64,000 nt of DNA, from positions 1 through 64,000 of the forward strand of contig CALLMD010000009.1 in the NCBI GenBank assembly GCA_938007935.1, in the 5' to 3' direction. The translations under genes and the position numbers were made by a program. Under the pieces are notes generated by a model. The model made no database searches, was not told the origin of the DNA, and saw only the letters and a list, made by a program, of their open reading frames with translations. Origin of the DNA: an uncultured Hellea sp. (lineage in GTDB: Bacteria > Pseudomonadota > Alphaproteobacteria > Caulobacterales > Maricaulaceae). Below, in pieces: positions 1 through 10,839 of this stretch; the first letter of the stretch is position 1; each line of letters opens with the position of its first letter.

Positions 1-500
1 AACCTCTCGTTCAGCCAATGTTAGGGAAGGCGTGAACGTGTCCGCTCTGGCGGACGGCTGCAGCCCGTAAGTTATTAATAAGGAACATGAGTTGCAGGGG
101 GTCATAGTGGGTGGTCGCCGTTGGATAATAGCAAGTTCGGAAGGAAGGGCGGTTAGTCTCGGGGAACCAAAGTCTTTTGCTAAATCTCACATAAAAAAGC
201 CAGCGCTTCGTCATTGGGGTGACTCTTTTGTAACGGACATTTCTCTCTAATTACGCAAGTCTAGACAACTTTGAAAAATTGCAAAGATAGCTAGACGCAG
301 TTTATCGATGAAAGGGAACATTGAAAACAAATCTAAGGAACTTTGAAAACGCACAAAAACGCAACACTGATGAAATCACGCTTTGATCGCATAATGTTTA
401 TTATGAGAAACAGTAGGTAATTATACCCTGACATACGTAGTATGCGTGTCAAAAATTCTAAGCTAAATATCAATAACATCAATGCTTTAGAGATATAAGC
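1..500. other. Left-edge stretch without a convincing gene
   Basis: No reading frame here looks like a recognisable protein. A minus-strand frame of 67 codons (11-214) and a plus-strand frame with an internal stop at about 70 are open, but neither has a family motif or a clear ribosome binding site. The right half (215-500) is AT-rich and holds three copies of an 11-base motif, listed separately. It may be the distal end of a gene outside the window, or plain intergenic DNA. Confidence 0.4.
267..349. repeat. Three direct copies of AAC(T/A)TTGAAAA
   Basis: The motif AACTTTGAAAA occurs at 267-277 and 339-349, and AACATTGAAAA at 317-327. The last two are 22 bp apart start to start, two turns of the helix, and both are followed by C; the first lies 50 bp upstream. 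Spacing like this is typical of regulator binding sites, but no gene start nearby explains it. Confidence 0.35.
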
Positions 501-1319
501 TTAGATTATAATCTCCATGCCGTCATAAGCTGGTTTTGTTGTGCCGTATAGTTCTTCGATCAGTGTTTTATAGTCCATGTCTATGTGAAGGTTTGTCAGC
601 ACGCCTTGTTTTGCTTTCGTCTTAGCAAGCCAGGATAATGTCTTATCTGTATGAGCGTGAGTTGGATGATCATTATAGCGTAGCGCATCTACAATCCATG
701 TATCAATACCTTCCAGCGATGCGAAACTTTCCTCTGAGATGTCCCAAACATCCGGTGTGTAGGCCAGTTTTCCATCGAAAATGAAGCCCAGAGCTGGCGT
801 TGGGCCATGACTGAGCTCTATGGCTTCAACGTTTAAGATGCCACCTGGGCCGTCTATGGTGATTTTAGAGCCGTTCTTGACTAAGTTTTGCAACTCTAAA
901 ATGGGGGGATGAACGCGGCCATCTGGCATTTCAAAGCAGTATTCAAAGCGTTTATAGACATGCTCTTTCGTGTGGGCGTCCATATAAGTGGGAATGCGTT
1001 GTCTCATACGATATGCGACAGCTCTTAAATCATCAATACCGTGACTTTGATCTGCGTGATCATGCGTATAAAGAAGCGCGTCTAATCGTTTGATTTTACA
1101 GCGTAAAAACTGCTCTCTAAGGTCAGGAGAAGTATCGATAAGGACGGCCGTGCGCTCTTTGATTGACGGCATCTCCTCCCCTTCCCAATATTCTAAATAG
1201 AGTGAGCACCGTGTGCGCCTATTTTTAGGCTCAGAAGGGTCACATGCGCCCCAATCACCGCCTACTCTTGGTACGCCGCCAGAGGAGCCACAGCCCAGAA
1301 TAACGGCTCTTATTGTCAT
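501..1319 (-). CDS. MBL-fold metal-dependent hydrolase, PhnP-like
   Basis: A 272-residue metallo-beta-lactamase-fold hydrolase. The signature is THDHADQSHG near residue 85, the HxHxDxxH metal site, with an N-terminal GCGSSGGVPR segment typical of the PhnP/RNase Z-like phosphodiesterase group. Later histidines (SHGPTP and the NDHPTH region) complete a two-metal centre. Probable role: cytosolic hydrolysis of a cyclic or phosphodiester substrate; the actual substrate is not visible. Its start overlaps the tatD stop by 4 bases, so it is the last gene of the holB-tatD group. In alphaproteobacteria this gene commonly follows tatD. Confidence 0.85.
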   Translation of the reverse strand: MTIRAVILGCGSSGGVPRVGGDWGACDPSEPKNRRTRCSLYLEYWEGEEMPSIKERTAVLIDTSPDLREQFLRCKIKRLDALLYTHDHADQSHGIDDLRAVAYRMRQRIPTYMDAHTKEHVYKRFEYCFEMPDGRVHPPILELQNLVKNGSKITIDGPGGILNVEAIELSHGPTPALGFIFDGKLAYTPDVWDISEESFASLEGIDTWIVDALRYNDHPTHAHTDKTLSWLAKTKAKQGVLTNLHIDMDYKTLIEELYGTTKPAYDGMEIII

Positions 1320-2095
1320 GGGCGCTTTGCCTTTTGAAAAAGATTGAAGAAAGCATCAGTCGTAATCTTGGTGGCTTCCTCTACGCTCCAGCCTCTTATT
1401 TCAGCCAATGTATCACGCACATGGGTCACATATACCGGCTCATTGCGTCTCCCCCGAAAAGGGACTGGCGCGAGATAAGGGCAATCTGTTTCAATCATAA
1501 GGCGCTCTCCGGGCAGCCATGAGGCTATATCACGTACATCTTTTGCATTTTTGAACGTAATAATGCCAGACATAGAGAAATATAATCCCAAATCTACGGC
1601 CCGTTTTGCGAGTTCTGGGCCAGAGGTATAGCAGTGCAAAAGCGCTGGGAATGTCCCCTTCGCCATTTCGCGTTCAAGAATATCTGCCATGAGTTCATCA
1701 GCCTCACGGCTATGAATTATCAGTGGAAGCTGCGTTTCGCGCGAGGCCTCAATATGAGCCTGAAAATTGTGTAGCTGGGCGGCCTCATCACTATAATTAT
1801 AGTGAAAATCCAACCCCGTTTCGCCAATTCCAATAACCTTGGGATGTTTAGATAAATCTATAATCTGCTGGGCTGAAATATCGGGTTTTTTTTTAGCGTC
1901 GTGTGGATGCGTCCCGACAGAGGCCCAGATATGTTTATAACGCTCAGCGACAGCCACGACATCATCATAGTCAGAAATATTACAACAGATATTGAGCATA
2001 GTCCCAATGCCCGCCTCCTGTGCACGGAAAACTACCGCGTCGAGGTCTTCAGCGAATTTTTCACCGTGAAGATTTACGTGGCTATCAACGAGCAT
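1316..2095 (-). CDS. tatD: TatD family hydrolase (DNase)
   Basis: A 259-residue TatD-family metal-dependent hydrolase with a TIM-barrel amidohydrolase fold. Motifs in order: VDSHVNLH at the N-terminus, GIGETGLDFHY near residue 90, IIHSREAD near 127, LLHCYTSG near 155 and ETDCPYLAPVPFRGRRNEP near 205. The family acts as a 3'-5' exonuclease or nuclease in DNA repair and turnover. The first motif is usually HxH; here the second histidine is Asn, so one metal ligand differs from the E. coli form. The ends overlap holB (1 base) and the MBL gene (4 bases), indicating translational coupling. Confidence 0.9.
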   Translation of the reverse strand: MLVDSHVNLHGEKFAEDLDAVVFRAQEAGIGTMLNICCNISDYDDVVAVAERYKHIWASVGTHPHDAKKKPDISAQQIIDLSKHPKVIGIGETGLDFHYNYSDEAAQLHNFQAHIEASRETQLPLIIHSREADELMADILEREMAKGTFPALLHCYTSGPELAKRAVDLGLYFSMSGIITFKNAKDVRDIASWLPGERLMIETDCPYLAPVPFRGRRNEPVYVTHVRDTLAEIRGWSVEEATKITTDAFFNLFQKAKRP

Positions 2096-3162
2096 CAGGC
2101 CGTCCGTATCAATGAAAGCGTATCATACATGACGGACTTCTTATCCATATTTATGGCGGCTTCAACCCGTTGCATTTCGCCAACCTTATCCCAAAGCATT
2201 TGCCATGTTTCTGGCGGTTTTGATATGGGCAGCGGCTTGAAAGCGCCAGTCCATTCACCTGTCATAGTAAAAACAGATTGGGCCTGCAGGACGTCTTGCA
2301 GCGCTTCCCAGAATAACGCCCGTGACGCGCTCGCATTTTGCGCGGCAAGCGCATTTGACAAAGTGTGATCTATTTTAGCCTGAGAGCGGTCCAGGCTTTT
2401 TAAATAACCGGATAAGGGTTTGAGCACAGTGTCGGCATTTTGCACAAGAGCGATGGCTTTGCCCGGGCCGCCGCGCGAGAGTTTGACCGCGGCCTCTAAT
2501 ATGACATCTGGCGCTTCTACATGGCGGCGTAGCCACGGCATGATTTCTGTTTCCGGCACCTCCCTAAGGGGTAAATGCATGCAGCGAGACCTGATTGTCG
2601 GCAAAAGCCGCCCTGGTGAAGATGAAAGTAAAATAATCAAAGCTCTTTCTGGGGGCTCTTCTAAAAGCTTTAAAATTGCGTTCTCGGAATTGCGGTTAAG
2701 ATTATCAGCGCTATCGATGAGACAAACCCGCCAGCTATCGTCTTCTGCCGCTGTGCCTTGAAAAAATTTACCTAAGCCTCGCACATCATCAACAGGGATT
2801 TCACTGCGTAGCTTCTTAAGCTTAAAATCATAAGGCCGCCGCAAAAGTGAAAAATTTCCATGTCCAAGGCTTGATATTCTCTGAGCAACCGGGTCTGAGG
2901 CCGGTATATCCATACTGCCCTCAAGCAGAGATTTACCGCCCAAAATATACCGCACCATGCGGTAAGCAAGCGTTGCTTTGCCAACACCCGGCGTGCCTGT
3001 TAAAAGCCAAGCGTGATGTAAACGTTTCGATGCATGTGCATCTAAAAAGCGTTTTTCAGACTCAGCATGACCAATAAGGTCAAAGGTTTCACGCGGATGT
3101 AAACATCCCGGAGCGCGATCAGCTTCGGGAAATTCTTCTATTTCGGCCTTACGCACTACCAC
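2095..3162 (-). CDS. holB: DNA polymerase III subunit delta'
   Basis: A 355-residue AAA+ clamp-loader subunit. The P-loop is GTPGVGKAT near residue 56, followed by a Walker B-like CLIDSADNLNRNSENAILK segment and an SSSPGRLLPTIRSRC sensor/arginine-finger region. It works with delta and tau/gamma to load the beta clamp during replication. The N-terminus carries a short charged extension (HPRETFDLIGH) usual in alphaproteobacteria. It follows tmk with a 14 bp overlap, the conserved tmk-holB pairing, and is followed directly by tatD. Confidence 0.93.
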   Translation of the reverse strand: MVVRKAEIEEFPEADRAPGCLHPRETFDLIGHAESEKRFLDAHASKRLHHAWLLTGTPGVGKATLAYRMVRYILGGKSLLEGSMDIPASDPVAQRISSLGHGNFSLLRRPYDFKLKKLRSEIPVDDVRGLGKFFQGTAAEDDSWRVCLIDSADNLNRNSENAILKLLEEPPERALIILLSSSPGRLLPTIRSRCMHLPLREVPETEIMPWLRRHVEAPDVILEAAVKLSRGGPGKAIALVQNADTVLKPLSGYLKSLDRSQAKIDHTLSNALAAQNASASRALFWEALQDVLQAQSVFTMTGEWTGAFKPLPISKPPETWQMLWDKVGEMQRVEAAINMDKKSVMYDTLSLIRTA

Positions 3163-3823
3163 CCAGCTTACCCGCCAATTCCGGGTATTTCTGTGTCACG
3201 GCATAAAGGATACGTGTATGGACGCCGTCTCTTGAAGCGGCCGCATCTACTGTGAAAATACGATGTGATTCATCATTAGCAATTTCAAGAAAAGCGTCAC
3301 GCAAAACATTATGAAATGCAATGGACTCGGAATCAAAACGAGAAAGCTCTTCGCCGCGGGTTTCAACACGTTTTTGAGCTAATATAGGATCAATATCGAA
3401 CAATATGGTAAGATCAGGCCCAAAGCCGTCCATGACGGCACTATGCACAGCCTTAACCTTATCTGCCCCAAGGCCCCTCGCATAGCCCTGATAAGCCAAA
3501 CTTGAATCAGCGAATCTGTCACTCACAACCCATACGCCGCGCTCTAAGGCGGGTTTGATGAGTTTTTCAACATGATCGAGGCGCGCAGCATACATAAGAA
3601 GCAATTCAGTCATACCAGACCAACGATCTTTCGTGCCTTCTAGGACTAAATCACGTATGGCTTCAGCGCCAAATGTGCCGCCAGGTTCGCGTGTGAGTAA
3701 AGTCTCCACGCCAGCGCCCTGCAAGGCATCGCATAACAGTTTCGCCTGAGTTGTTTTGCCTGCGCCTTCACCGCCTTCAAAGGTAATAAATTTGCCCTTT
3801 GGCTTTATACTTTCTTGCGCCAT
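3149..3823 (-). CDS. tmk: Thymidylate kinase
   Basis: A 224-residue dTMP kinase. It has the P-loop FEGGEGAGKTTQ near residues 15-26, the TREPGGT motif near 43 that binds dTMP, and SDRFADSSLAYQGYARGL near 100, the DR(Y/F)xxSxxAYQ signature. It phosphorylates dTMP to dTDP for DNA synthesis. It starts 1 base after the dacF-type stop codon and overlaps holB downstream, so cell-wall and replication genes are co-transcribed here, a common alphaproteobacterial arrangement. Confidence 0.95.
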   Translation of the reverse strand: MAQESIKPKGKFITFEGGEGAGKTTQAKLLCDALQGAGVETLLTREPGGTFGAEAIRDLVLEGTKDRWSGMTELLLMYAARLDHVEKLIKPALERGVWVVSDRFADSSLAYQGYARGLGADKVKAVHSAVMDGFGPDLTILFDIDPILAQKRVETRGEELSRFDSESIAFHNVLRDAFLEIANDESHRIFTVDAAASRDGVHTRILYAVTQKYPELAGKLGGSA

Positions 3824-3824
3824 T

Positions 3825-4973
3825 TTATCCTCGAATCTTGTTAAGCAGAACTGTCCAAGCTTTTGAAATTGCTGACTTAGCTTTTATATCTTCAGTTGAA
3901 TATAGAGCAATTTTCTGTTCAGTACGACCCGGTACAGAAACAATCATATCAGCGATATGCTCACCTGCTGTAATCGGCGCGCTAACCGGTTTTGAAACCA
4001 TAACAGCAGAGAGTTTTGATCTATCACCTCTGTAAATTCCGGCTTTTACATCTTTATCAATGCGAACACTGACTTTGTCAGCTTTGCCCATATACACCTC
4101 GACATCGCCAATAATATCGCCTTTTTTATAAAGCTCATAGACTTTGAATTGATCAAAAGCGGCTCTCATAAGGCGCAGGCTTACGTCTGCGCGCTCTGAC
4201 TTGCTGTTAAGACCATTAATAACAACAATACGGCGATCTGCACCGCGCTTAGCCGAACCAACCAGCCCATAACCAGAGGCCTCAGTGCTACCCGTTTTCA
4301 TGCCGTCTGCGCCAGTAAACTTCCCAAGCAGCGGATTACGGTTACCTTGAGGGATTTTATTCCAGGCAAAGGACTTCTCGCTATATATTGAATAAAATTC
4401 TGGATATGTTTTGATTGAGTGCGCCGCGAGCCTTGCAAGGTCATATGCGCTGATTTGATGTTCTGGATGTGGCCAGCCCGTAGCGTTTCTAAATGTCGCG
4501 GAAGAAAGACCTAGTTCTTGAGCTCTGGCTGTCATCTGGTCAGCAAATGCGGTTTCAGACCCAGCAAGACCTTCCGCGACGACGATACAAGCATCATTAC
4601 CTGATTGAATAATGATGCCTCTAAGCAAGTCTTCCACCCGCACGGAGGAATTCACATCAAGAAACATGGTAGAAGATCCTGATTTAACGCCGCCACGTCT
4701 CCAAGCTTCTTCGCTGACCTGAAATTCAGTATCTGCGGTGACAGTGCCATTCTTTAGCGCCTCAAAAACCATATCCGCTGTCATGATCTTTGTCATAGAG
4801 GCGGGCGCCATTGGCTCTCTGGCGTCCTTTTCATAAAGAATTTCACCGGTCTCAAAATCCATAATAACGGCATGAGGGGCCTTGGTTTTAAAACCGCTAT
4901 CTTGTGCGAAAGCAGGCATGGCGGCAGGCAGTGTCATAGCAAGGCAGAGAAAAGCTAAAGCAGGACGATACAC
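3825..4973 (-). CDS. D-alanyl-D-alanine carboxypeptidase (PBP5/6 type)
   Basis: A 382-residue low-molecular-weight penicillin-binding protein, DacF/DacC class. A signal peptide ends at about AFAQ (residue 24). The catalytic SxxK is SMTK (near 59), SxN is SGN (near 124) and KTG is in DGMKTGST (near 225). A C-terminal beta domain and a short amphipathic tail follow, as in PBP5-like enzymes tethered to the inner membrane. It trims the terminal D-Ala from pentapeptide stems in the periplasm. The start is GTG, preceded by GAGG at a 5-base gap. A terminator-like hairpin lies just upstream, so it probably has its own promoter inside the end of rlpA. Confidence 0.9.
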   Translation of the reverse strand: MYRPALAFLCLAMTLPAAMPAFAQDSGFKTKAPHAVIMDFETGEILYEKDAREPMAPASMTKIMTADMVFEALKNGTVTADTEFQVSEEAWRRGGVKSGSSTMFLDVNSSVRVEDLLRGIIIQSGNDACIVVAEGLAGSETAFADQMTARAQELGLSSATFRNATGWPHPEHQISAYDLARLAAHSIKTYPEFYSIYSEKSFAWNKIPQGNRNPLLGKFTGADGMKTGSTEASGYGLVGSAKRGADRRIVVINGLNSKSERADVSLRLMRAAFDQFKVYELYKKGDIIGDVEVYMGKADKVSVRIDKDVKAGIYRGDRSKLSAVMVSKPVSAPITAGEHIADMIVSVPGRTEQKIALYSTEDIKAKSAISKAWTVLLNKIRG

Positions 4974-4990
4974 ATGAACCTCGACATAGA

Positions 4991-5017
4991 ATCAAAACAG
5001 ACACCCAAGGGTGCCTG
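4991..5017 (-). terminator. Rho-independent terminator after rlpA
   Basis: On the minus strand CAGGCACC pairs with GGTGTCTG (8 bp including one G-U) around the loop CTTG and is followed by TTTTGAT. It lies about 55 bases past the rlpA stop and about 20 bases before the dacF-type start. It should end or attenuate rlpA transcripts. The G-U pair makes the hairpin better on the minus than on the plus strand, supporting this direction. Confidence 0.7.
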
Positions 5018-5072
5018 TCTTAAATGCCTTAGCTTTGTGGCGGGAACAAGCCCGAGATCAAAGAATTACATC

Positions 5073-6146
5073 TTAGGGCCTGACAACACCGCGGATAAGG
5101 CGAGGCTGAGCACTTACGCTGGAATGTCCAGCCACATGAATAGGGCCTTTAATCGTTAAAGTCACTTGACCTTCTTCTTCGCCGCCTTGTGGCGCAACTG
5201 GCTGGGGTGCACTTGGCGCAATAGGGGCAGGAACCGGCGCGGAAACACGCGGCGCCTGATATTCTTGCACAGGTGCATTATAAGGCGCAGGCGCAGTGGC
5301 CTCATAAGAAGGCTGCTCAGATGGTTGTTGACGAAGCGGCTGATACTCAGGCTGCGCTGGCAGAGCAGGAGACGGCGTGACTGGACGCGGAGCTTCAACG
5401 ACTTGCGGCTGAGGCGCGGGAACACCGCGTTTAGAGGCCATAGGGTCGGCAGGTCCTGCATATTGAACGCGAACTTTACCCAGTCCTTTACCTTGTGTCC
5501 CAAGAGCTTTAGCTGCCGCTTCTGACAAATCAATAATACGGTCACCAATAAACGGCCCGCGATCATTAAGTCGAACCATCAGCGTACGGCCATTCTCAAG
5601 ATTGGTAACATGAAGCATGCTATTAAGCGGCAAAGTCTTATGCGCAGCTGTCATATCATTTTTATCGTAGATTTCACCCGTAGCCGTTGGCTTTCCGTGA
5701 AATTTGTCACCATACCAAGAGGCAATTCCGACCACATTATAAGCAGGCTCATGCTTTGGCGTGTAGGACTTACCCATAATTGTATAGGTTTTCCCAACTT
5801 TCTGATGCTTATACAGATCGCGATCCACAGTTCTTTGATCAAATGTAGATCGGCTTGGGCTCGATGGTTGAGGGCGTGCCACTTGAGGAGCGGAAACCTG
5901 CGGAATTGACAGTTGAGGCGCGACTTGGCGTGATGACGTATAAGGTGTAGGAGAACTATGACGCGGCATCGTTACCGAAGCATATTGAGCAGCGCCCTTC
6001 CCGATTTTATAAGTAATTGGCGCGTTTTGAGCCACTTTAACTGTTTTGGTTGTTGAACAAGCGGAACTCCCCAGCGCCACTATTCCAGCACTTAATGCCA
6101 AAAGAACTTGTTTATAACCTGACTTGTTAAAGACTAACATCTGCAC
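5073..6146 (-). CDS. rlpA: RlpA-family septal ring lytic transglycosylase lipoprotein
   Basis: A 357-residue lipoprotein. The signal sequence ends in a lipobox at GSSAC (Cys about residue 30). A Pro/Gln-rich linker leads to a double-psi beta-barrel domain (about residues 140-230) with GIASWYG, ATGEIYD, TAAHKTLPLNS and RLNDRGPF, the RlpA catalytic core. RlpA cleaves naked glycan strands at the septum. Many RlpA proteins end in a SPOR domain; here the C-terminal 120 residues are low-complexity Pro/Ala/Gln with no visible SPOR fold, so septal targeting must differ. Start context AAAGGTGAG is a good ribosome binding site. Confidence 0.88.
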   Translation of the reverse strand: MQMLVFNKSGYKQVLLALSAGIVALGSSACSTTKTVKVAQNAPITYKIGKGAAQYASVTMPRHSSPTPYTSSRQVAPQLSIPQVSAPQVARPQPSSPSRSTFDQRTVDRDLYKHQKVGKTYTIMGKSYTPKHEPAYNVVGIASWYGDKFHGKPTATGEIYDKNDMTAAHKTLPLNSMLHVTNLENGRTLMVRLNDRGPFIGDRIIDLSEAAAKALGTQGKGLGKVRVQYAGPADPMASKRGVPAPQPQVVEAPRPVTPSPALPAQPEYQPLRQQPSEQPSYEATAPAPYNAPVQEYQAPRVSAPVPAPIAPSAPQPVAPQGGEEEGQVTLTIKGPIHVAGHSSVSAQPRLIRGVVRP

Positions 6147-6418
6147 TCACCTTTTAAAAGCCCACGCTAAGCAGGCTGCCCACTCTTTATTATCAATGAA
6201 GTATGCGCCTCTAACGGACCCTATTGCCTTCATTGGATGTTAAGCTAAACGAACACCTTTAAATCCAAGTTAGGCAACAGCCTTAACGCGTAGTTTTTTT
6301 ACACGGTTACTGGTAAGTTAATATGGAATGGGATTTTATCGACTTTACCCATAAAAGATGTTGAACCTGCCCCGAAAACCGATTAGAGCCAGCGCGCAAA
6401 CCAAGCAACCTTGCATAT

Positions 6419-6508
6419 GGGCGGGTGGCAGAGTGGTTGAATGCACCAGTCTTGAAAACTGGCATAGGTGAAAGTCTATCGGGGGTTCGAATCCCTCCCC
6501 GCCCGCCA
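6419..6508 (+). tRNA. tRNA-Ser (anticodon UGA)
   Basis: A 90-nt tRNA with a seven-pair acceptor stem GGGCGGG/CCCGCCC, discriminator G and encoded CCA (6505-6508). The anticodon stem is CCAGT/ACTGG, with TGA at 6453-6455 in the loop CTTGAAA. A long variable arm (ATAG...CTAT) and the T loop TTCGAAT identify a class II serine tRNA reading UCA/UCG-type codons. It stands alone between rlpA and katG. Directly at its 3' end, on the other strand, is a methyltransferase remnant. Confidence 0.97.
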
Positions 6509-6509
6509 C

Positions 6510-6648
6510 TAATTGTATTTAAGTCTGCCCCTAAAACATTCTTAGCTTTTTTGGACACCATAAATGACAAAGCGCCAGCGCTACATCCAATATCCAAAAC
6601 GTCCTCTATATTGTCTATATCCGCTGAGCGAAGGGATGTAGTATTCGT
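6510..6648 (-). pseudogene. Relic of a SAM-dependent methyltransferase
   Basis: The minus strand encodes, without a proper start and after an in-frame TAG, about 45 residues containing VLDIGCSAGALSF and KNVLGADLN. These are motif I (binding of S-adenosylmethionine) and the acidic end of strand beta2 of class I methyltransferases. The frame runs straight into the tRNA-Ser gene, where similarity ends. No upstream or downstream part of the gene is present, so this is a fragment, not a working gene. The junction with a tRNA 3' end suggests an old integration or excision event; that is inference. Confidence 0.5.
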
Positions 6649-6680
6649 CTAAAAGACTAGAAAACTCAACCCATCAGCAT

Positions 6681-6703
6681 AAGAAGGCCCCAAAGGCCTT
6701 CTT
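6681..6703 (-). terminator. Hairpin downstream of katG
   Basis: A perfect 9-bp stem AAGAAGGCC/GGCCTTCTT around the loop CCAAA, 22 bases beyond the katG stop. The stem end itself supplies a short T-rich tail (CTTCTTAT) on the minus strand. It is a plausible terminator for katG, though the U-tract is weak; it could also serve any transcript coming from the tRNA side. Confidence 0.55.
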
Positions 6704-6725
6704 CAAATCTTGATACTAAACGCGG

Positions 6726-9328
<2,603 letters not shown>

Positions 9329-9817
9329 TTAAAGTGACTTTCTATAATATCGTACGGCAGCATCAAAATCGGGGTAATCTTGATCACCAATTGGAATAAA
9401 CCCCATAGCGAGGTGGAAAGCGTGTGATCTCTGGTTATTGGGCTTAGTATTTACCTCACAAGCCAGATGGGCATGGCCTACTTTTCGAGCGAATTTTTCA
9501 ATATCTTGATAGAGTACTTTCCCGTAGCCCTTCCCTTGCGATTTTGGGTCAATAATGATGCGATCTATATAAAAGTAGTTTTCAACGTGCTGGTTAAGCC
9601 ACGTCATATTTTTATGATCTGGGTATTCAGCATCGTGCGCATAGCCAAATAAGACGGCCTGAGCATTATCTAATTGGCGCTTATAGCTCGCTATCGAGAG
9701 AACCCAGTCTAATCTTTTGGAATCTAAAGGCGATAGCCAGTGAACGAACTCTTGGTTTATTTTTAATATTTGATCGTAATGACGCGATGTTATGGGACTA
9801 ATCACGCTTTGCCTCAT
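9329..9817 (-). CDS. GNAT family N-acetyltransferase
   Basis: A 162-residue GNAT-fold protein. The acetyl-CoA binding motif appears as QGKGYGKVLYQDIEKFA near residues 97-113, after DRIIIDP on strand beta4, with LACEVNTKPNNQRSHAFHLAMGF at the C-terminal end of the fold. The substrate cannot be told from sequence. Its start overlaps the end of the P1-peptidase gene by 20 bases, so the two are probably expressed together. Confidence 0.85.
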   Translation of the reverse strand: MRQSVISPITSRHYDQILKINQEFVHWLSPLDSKRLDWVLSIASYKRQLDNAQAVLFGYAHDAEYPDHKNMTWLNQHVENYFYIDRIIIDPKSQGKGYGKVLYQDIEKFARKVGHAHLACEVNTKPNNQRSHAFHLAMGFIPIGDQDYPDFDAAVRYYRKSL

Positions 9818-10760
9818 AGACGCCGCGCATCAAAGCGCGCGCAACACAGCGTGAAGCAGCTGCGCCAATTTCTGCTAAAGCCACAGGGCTTTCGCATTTT
9901 TGGGTTCCAGTTGAGAGCGCAAATATGGTGTCCCCATCCAGCGGTGTATGTGACGGCTGGACTGCCATGGCTATACCGTCTTGGGCCATAATGGATATGC
10001 GCTTTAGCTGTTTTTGAGTCAGAGCCGCATTCGTCGCGACGACGCCAATGACGGTTGATTGGCCTGCCCCTTTGAGAAAAGCCAGTTTGGTATCTGTTGC
10101 TGCTTGTAGAATATAGTCTTGTGGGGGTCTCTTCCCGCCAAACTCACCATCGCGCTCTAAGGCCCAGGCCCAAGGACAATCCGTACCTGGCATATATGGC
10201 GATCCAACGGGGTTGGCTGCAATAAGCGCTCCAACTGTTACCCTATCTATTCTCTCTGACGCACTCCCTACTCCGCCAAAATATATTCCAGCGGTGGCGC
10301 CATATCCTGCGCCTTGCTTTCCGAGTTTCAACGAATGCCCCGCATTTTCACAAGCCTGAATACCTAATTGCCTAAAAGGTGGTTCTAGGCCCCAATCTTT
10401 ATCACCACCATTGGCGTTATCAAATAATATAGCGCTAGGAACAATTGGCGATACTGGGATTGGTGAAGGCCCCGGCGCATAGCCGATGCGTTTCTGTCCA
10501 AGCCAAGCACAAACCCCATCAGCTGCAGCTAGGCCATAGACCGATCCGCCTGAGAGGACAATTGCGTGCACTTTATCAATGAGTCCGCCATCATTTAGTG
10601 TGTCAGTTTCACGTGTTCCAGGACCGCCCCCGCGAACATCAACAGCACATGTAGCAGCTTCATCTGGCAGAATTACAGTTACGCCCGTCATGGCGCTTGC
10701 GTCATGCGCCTGCCCGACGCGCAACCCACCAACGTCGATGATTGAGTTTTGGCTTTCCAT
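9798..10760 (-). CDS. P1 (S58, DmpA/NylC) family aminopeptidase/amidase
   Basis: A 320-residue N-terminal-nucleophile hydrolase of the DmpA/L-aminopeptidase/NylC family. Visible are GLRVGQAHD near residue 12, DVRGGGPGTRETD near 39, IVLSGGSVYGLAAADGV near 68 and GVVATNAALT near 240, which lies in the region where family members cleave themselves into two chains. DTIFALSTG near 280 closes the active site. The family releases N-terminal amino acids from peptides or opens small amides; the substrate here is unknown. It is divergent from the gamma-glutamyltransferase, both handling small peptides. Confidence 0.88.
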   Translation of the reverse strand: MESQNSIIDVGGLRVGQAHDASAMTGVTVILPDEAATCAVDVRGGGPGTRETDTLNDGGLIDKVHAIVLSGGSVYGLAAADGVCAWLGQKRIGYAPGPSPIPVSPIVPSAILFDNANGGDKDWGLEPPFRQLGIQACENAGHSLKLGKQGAGYGATAGIYFGGVGSASERIDRVTVGALIAANPVGSPYMPGTDCPWAWALERDGEFGGKRPPQDYILQAATDTKLAFLKGAGQSTVIGVVATNAALTQKQLKRISIMAQDGIAMAVQPSHTPLDGDTIFALSTGTQKCESPVALAEIGAAASRCVARALMRGVYEAKRD

Positions 10761-10839
10761 TTAACGCACTCTTTATGGCTTGGGACTTGCTCTCATGAGT
10801 TTCTGTCCTATTGTACTACCTTATTTGAAGGTTCAATCT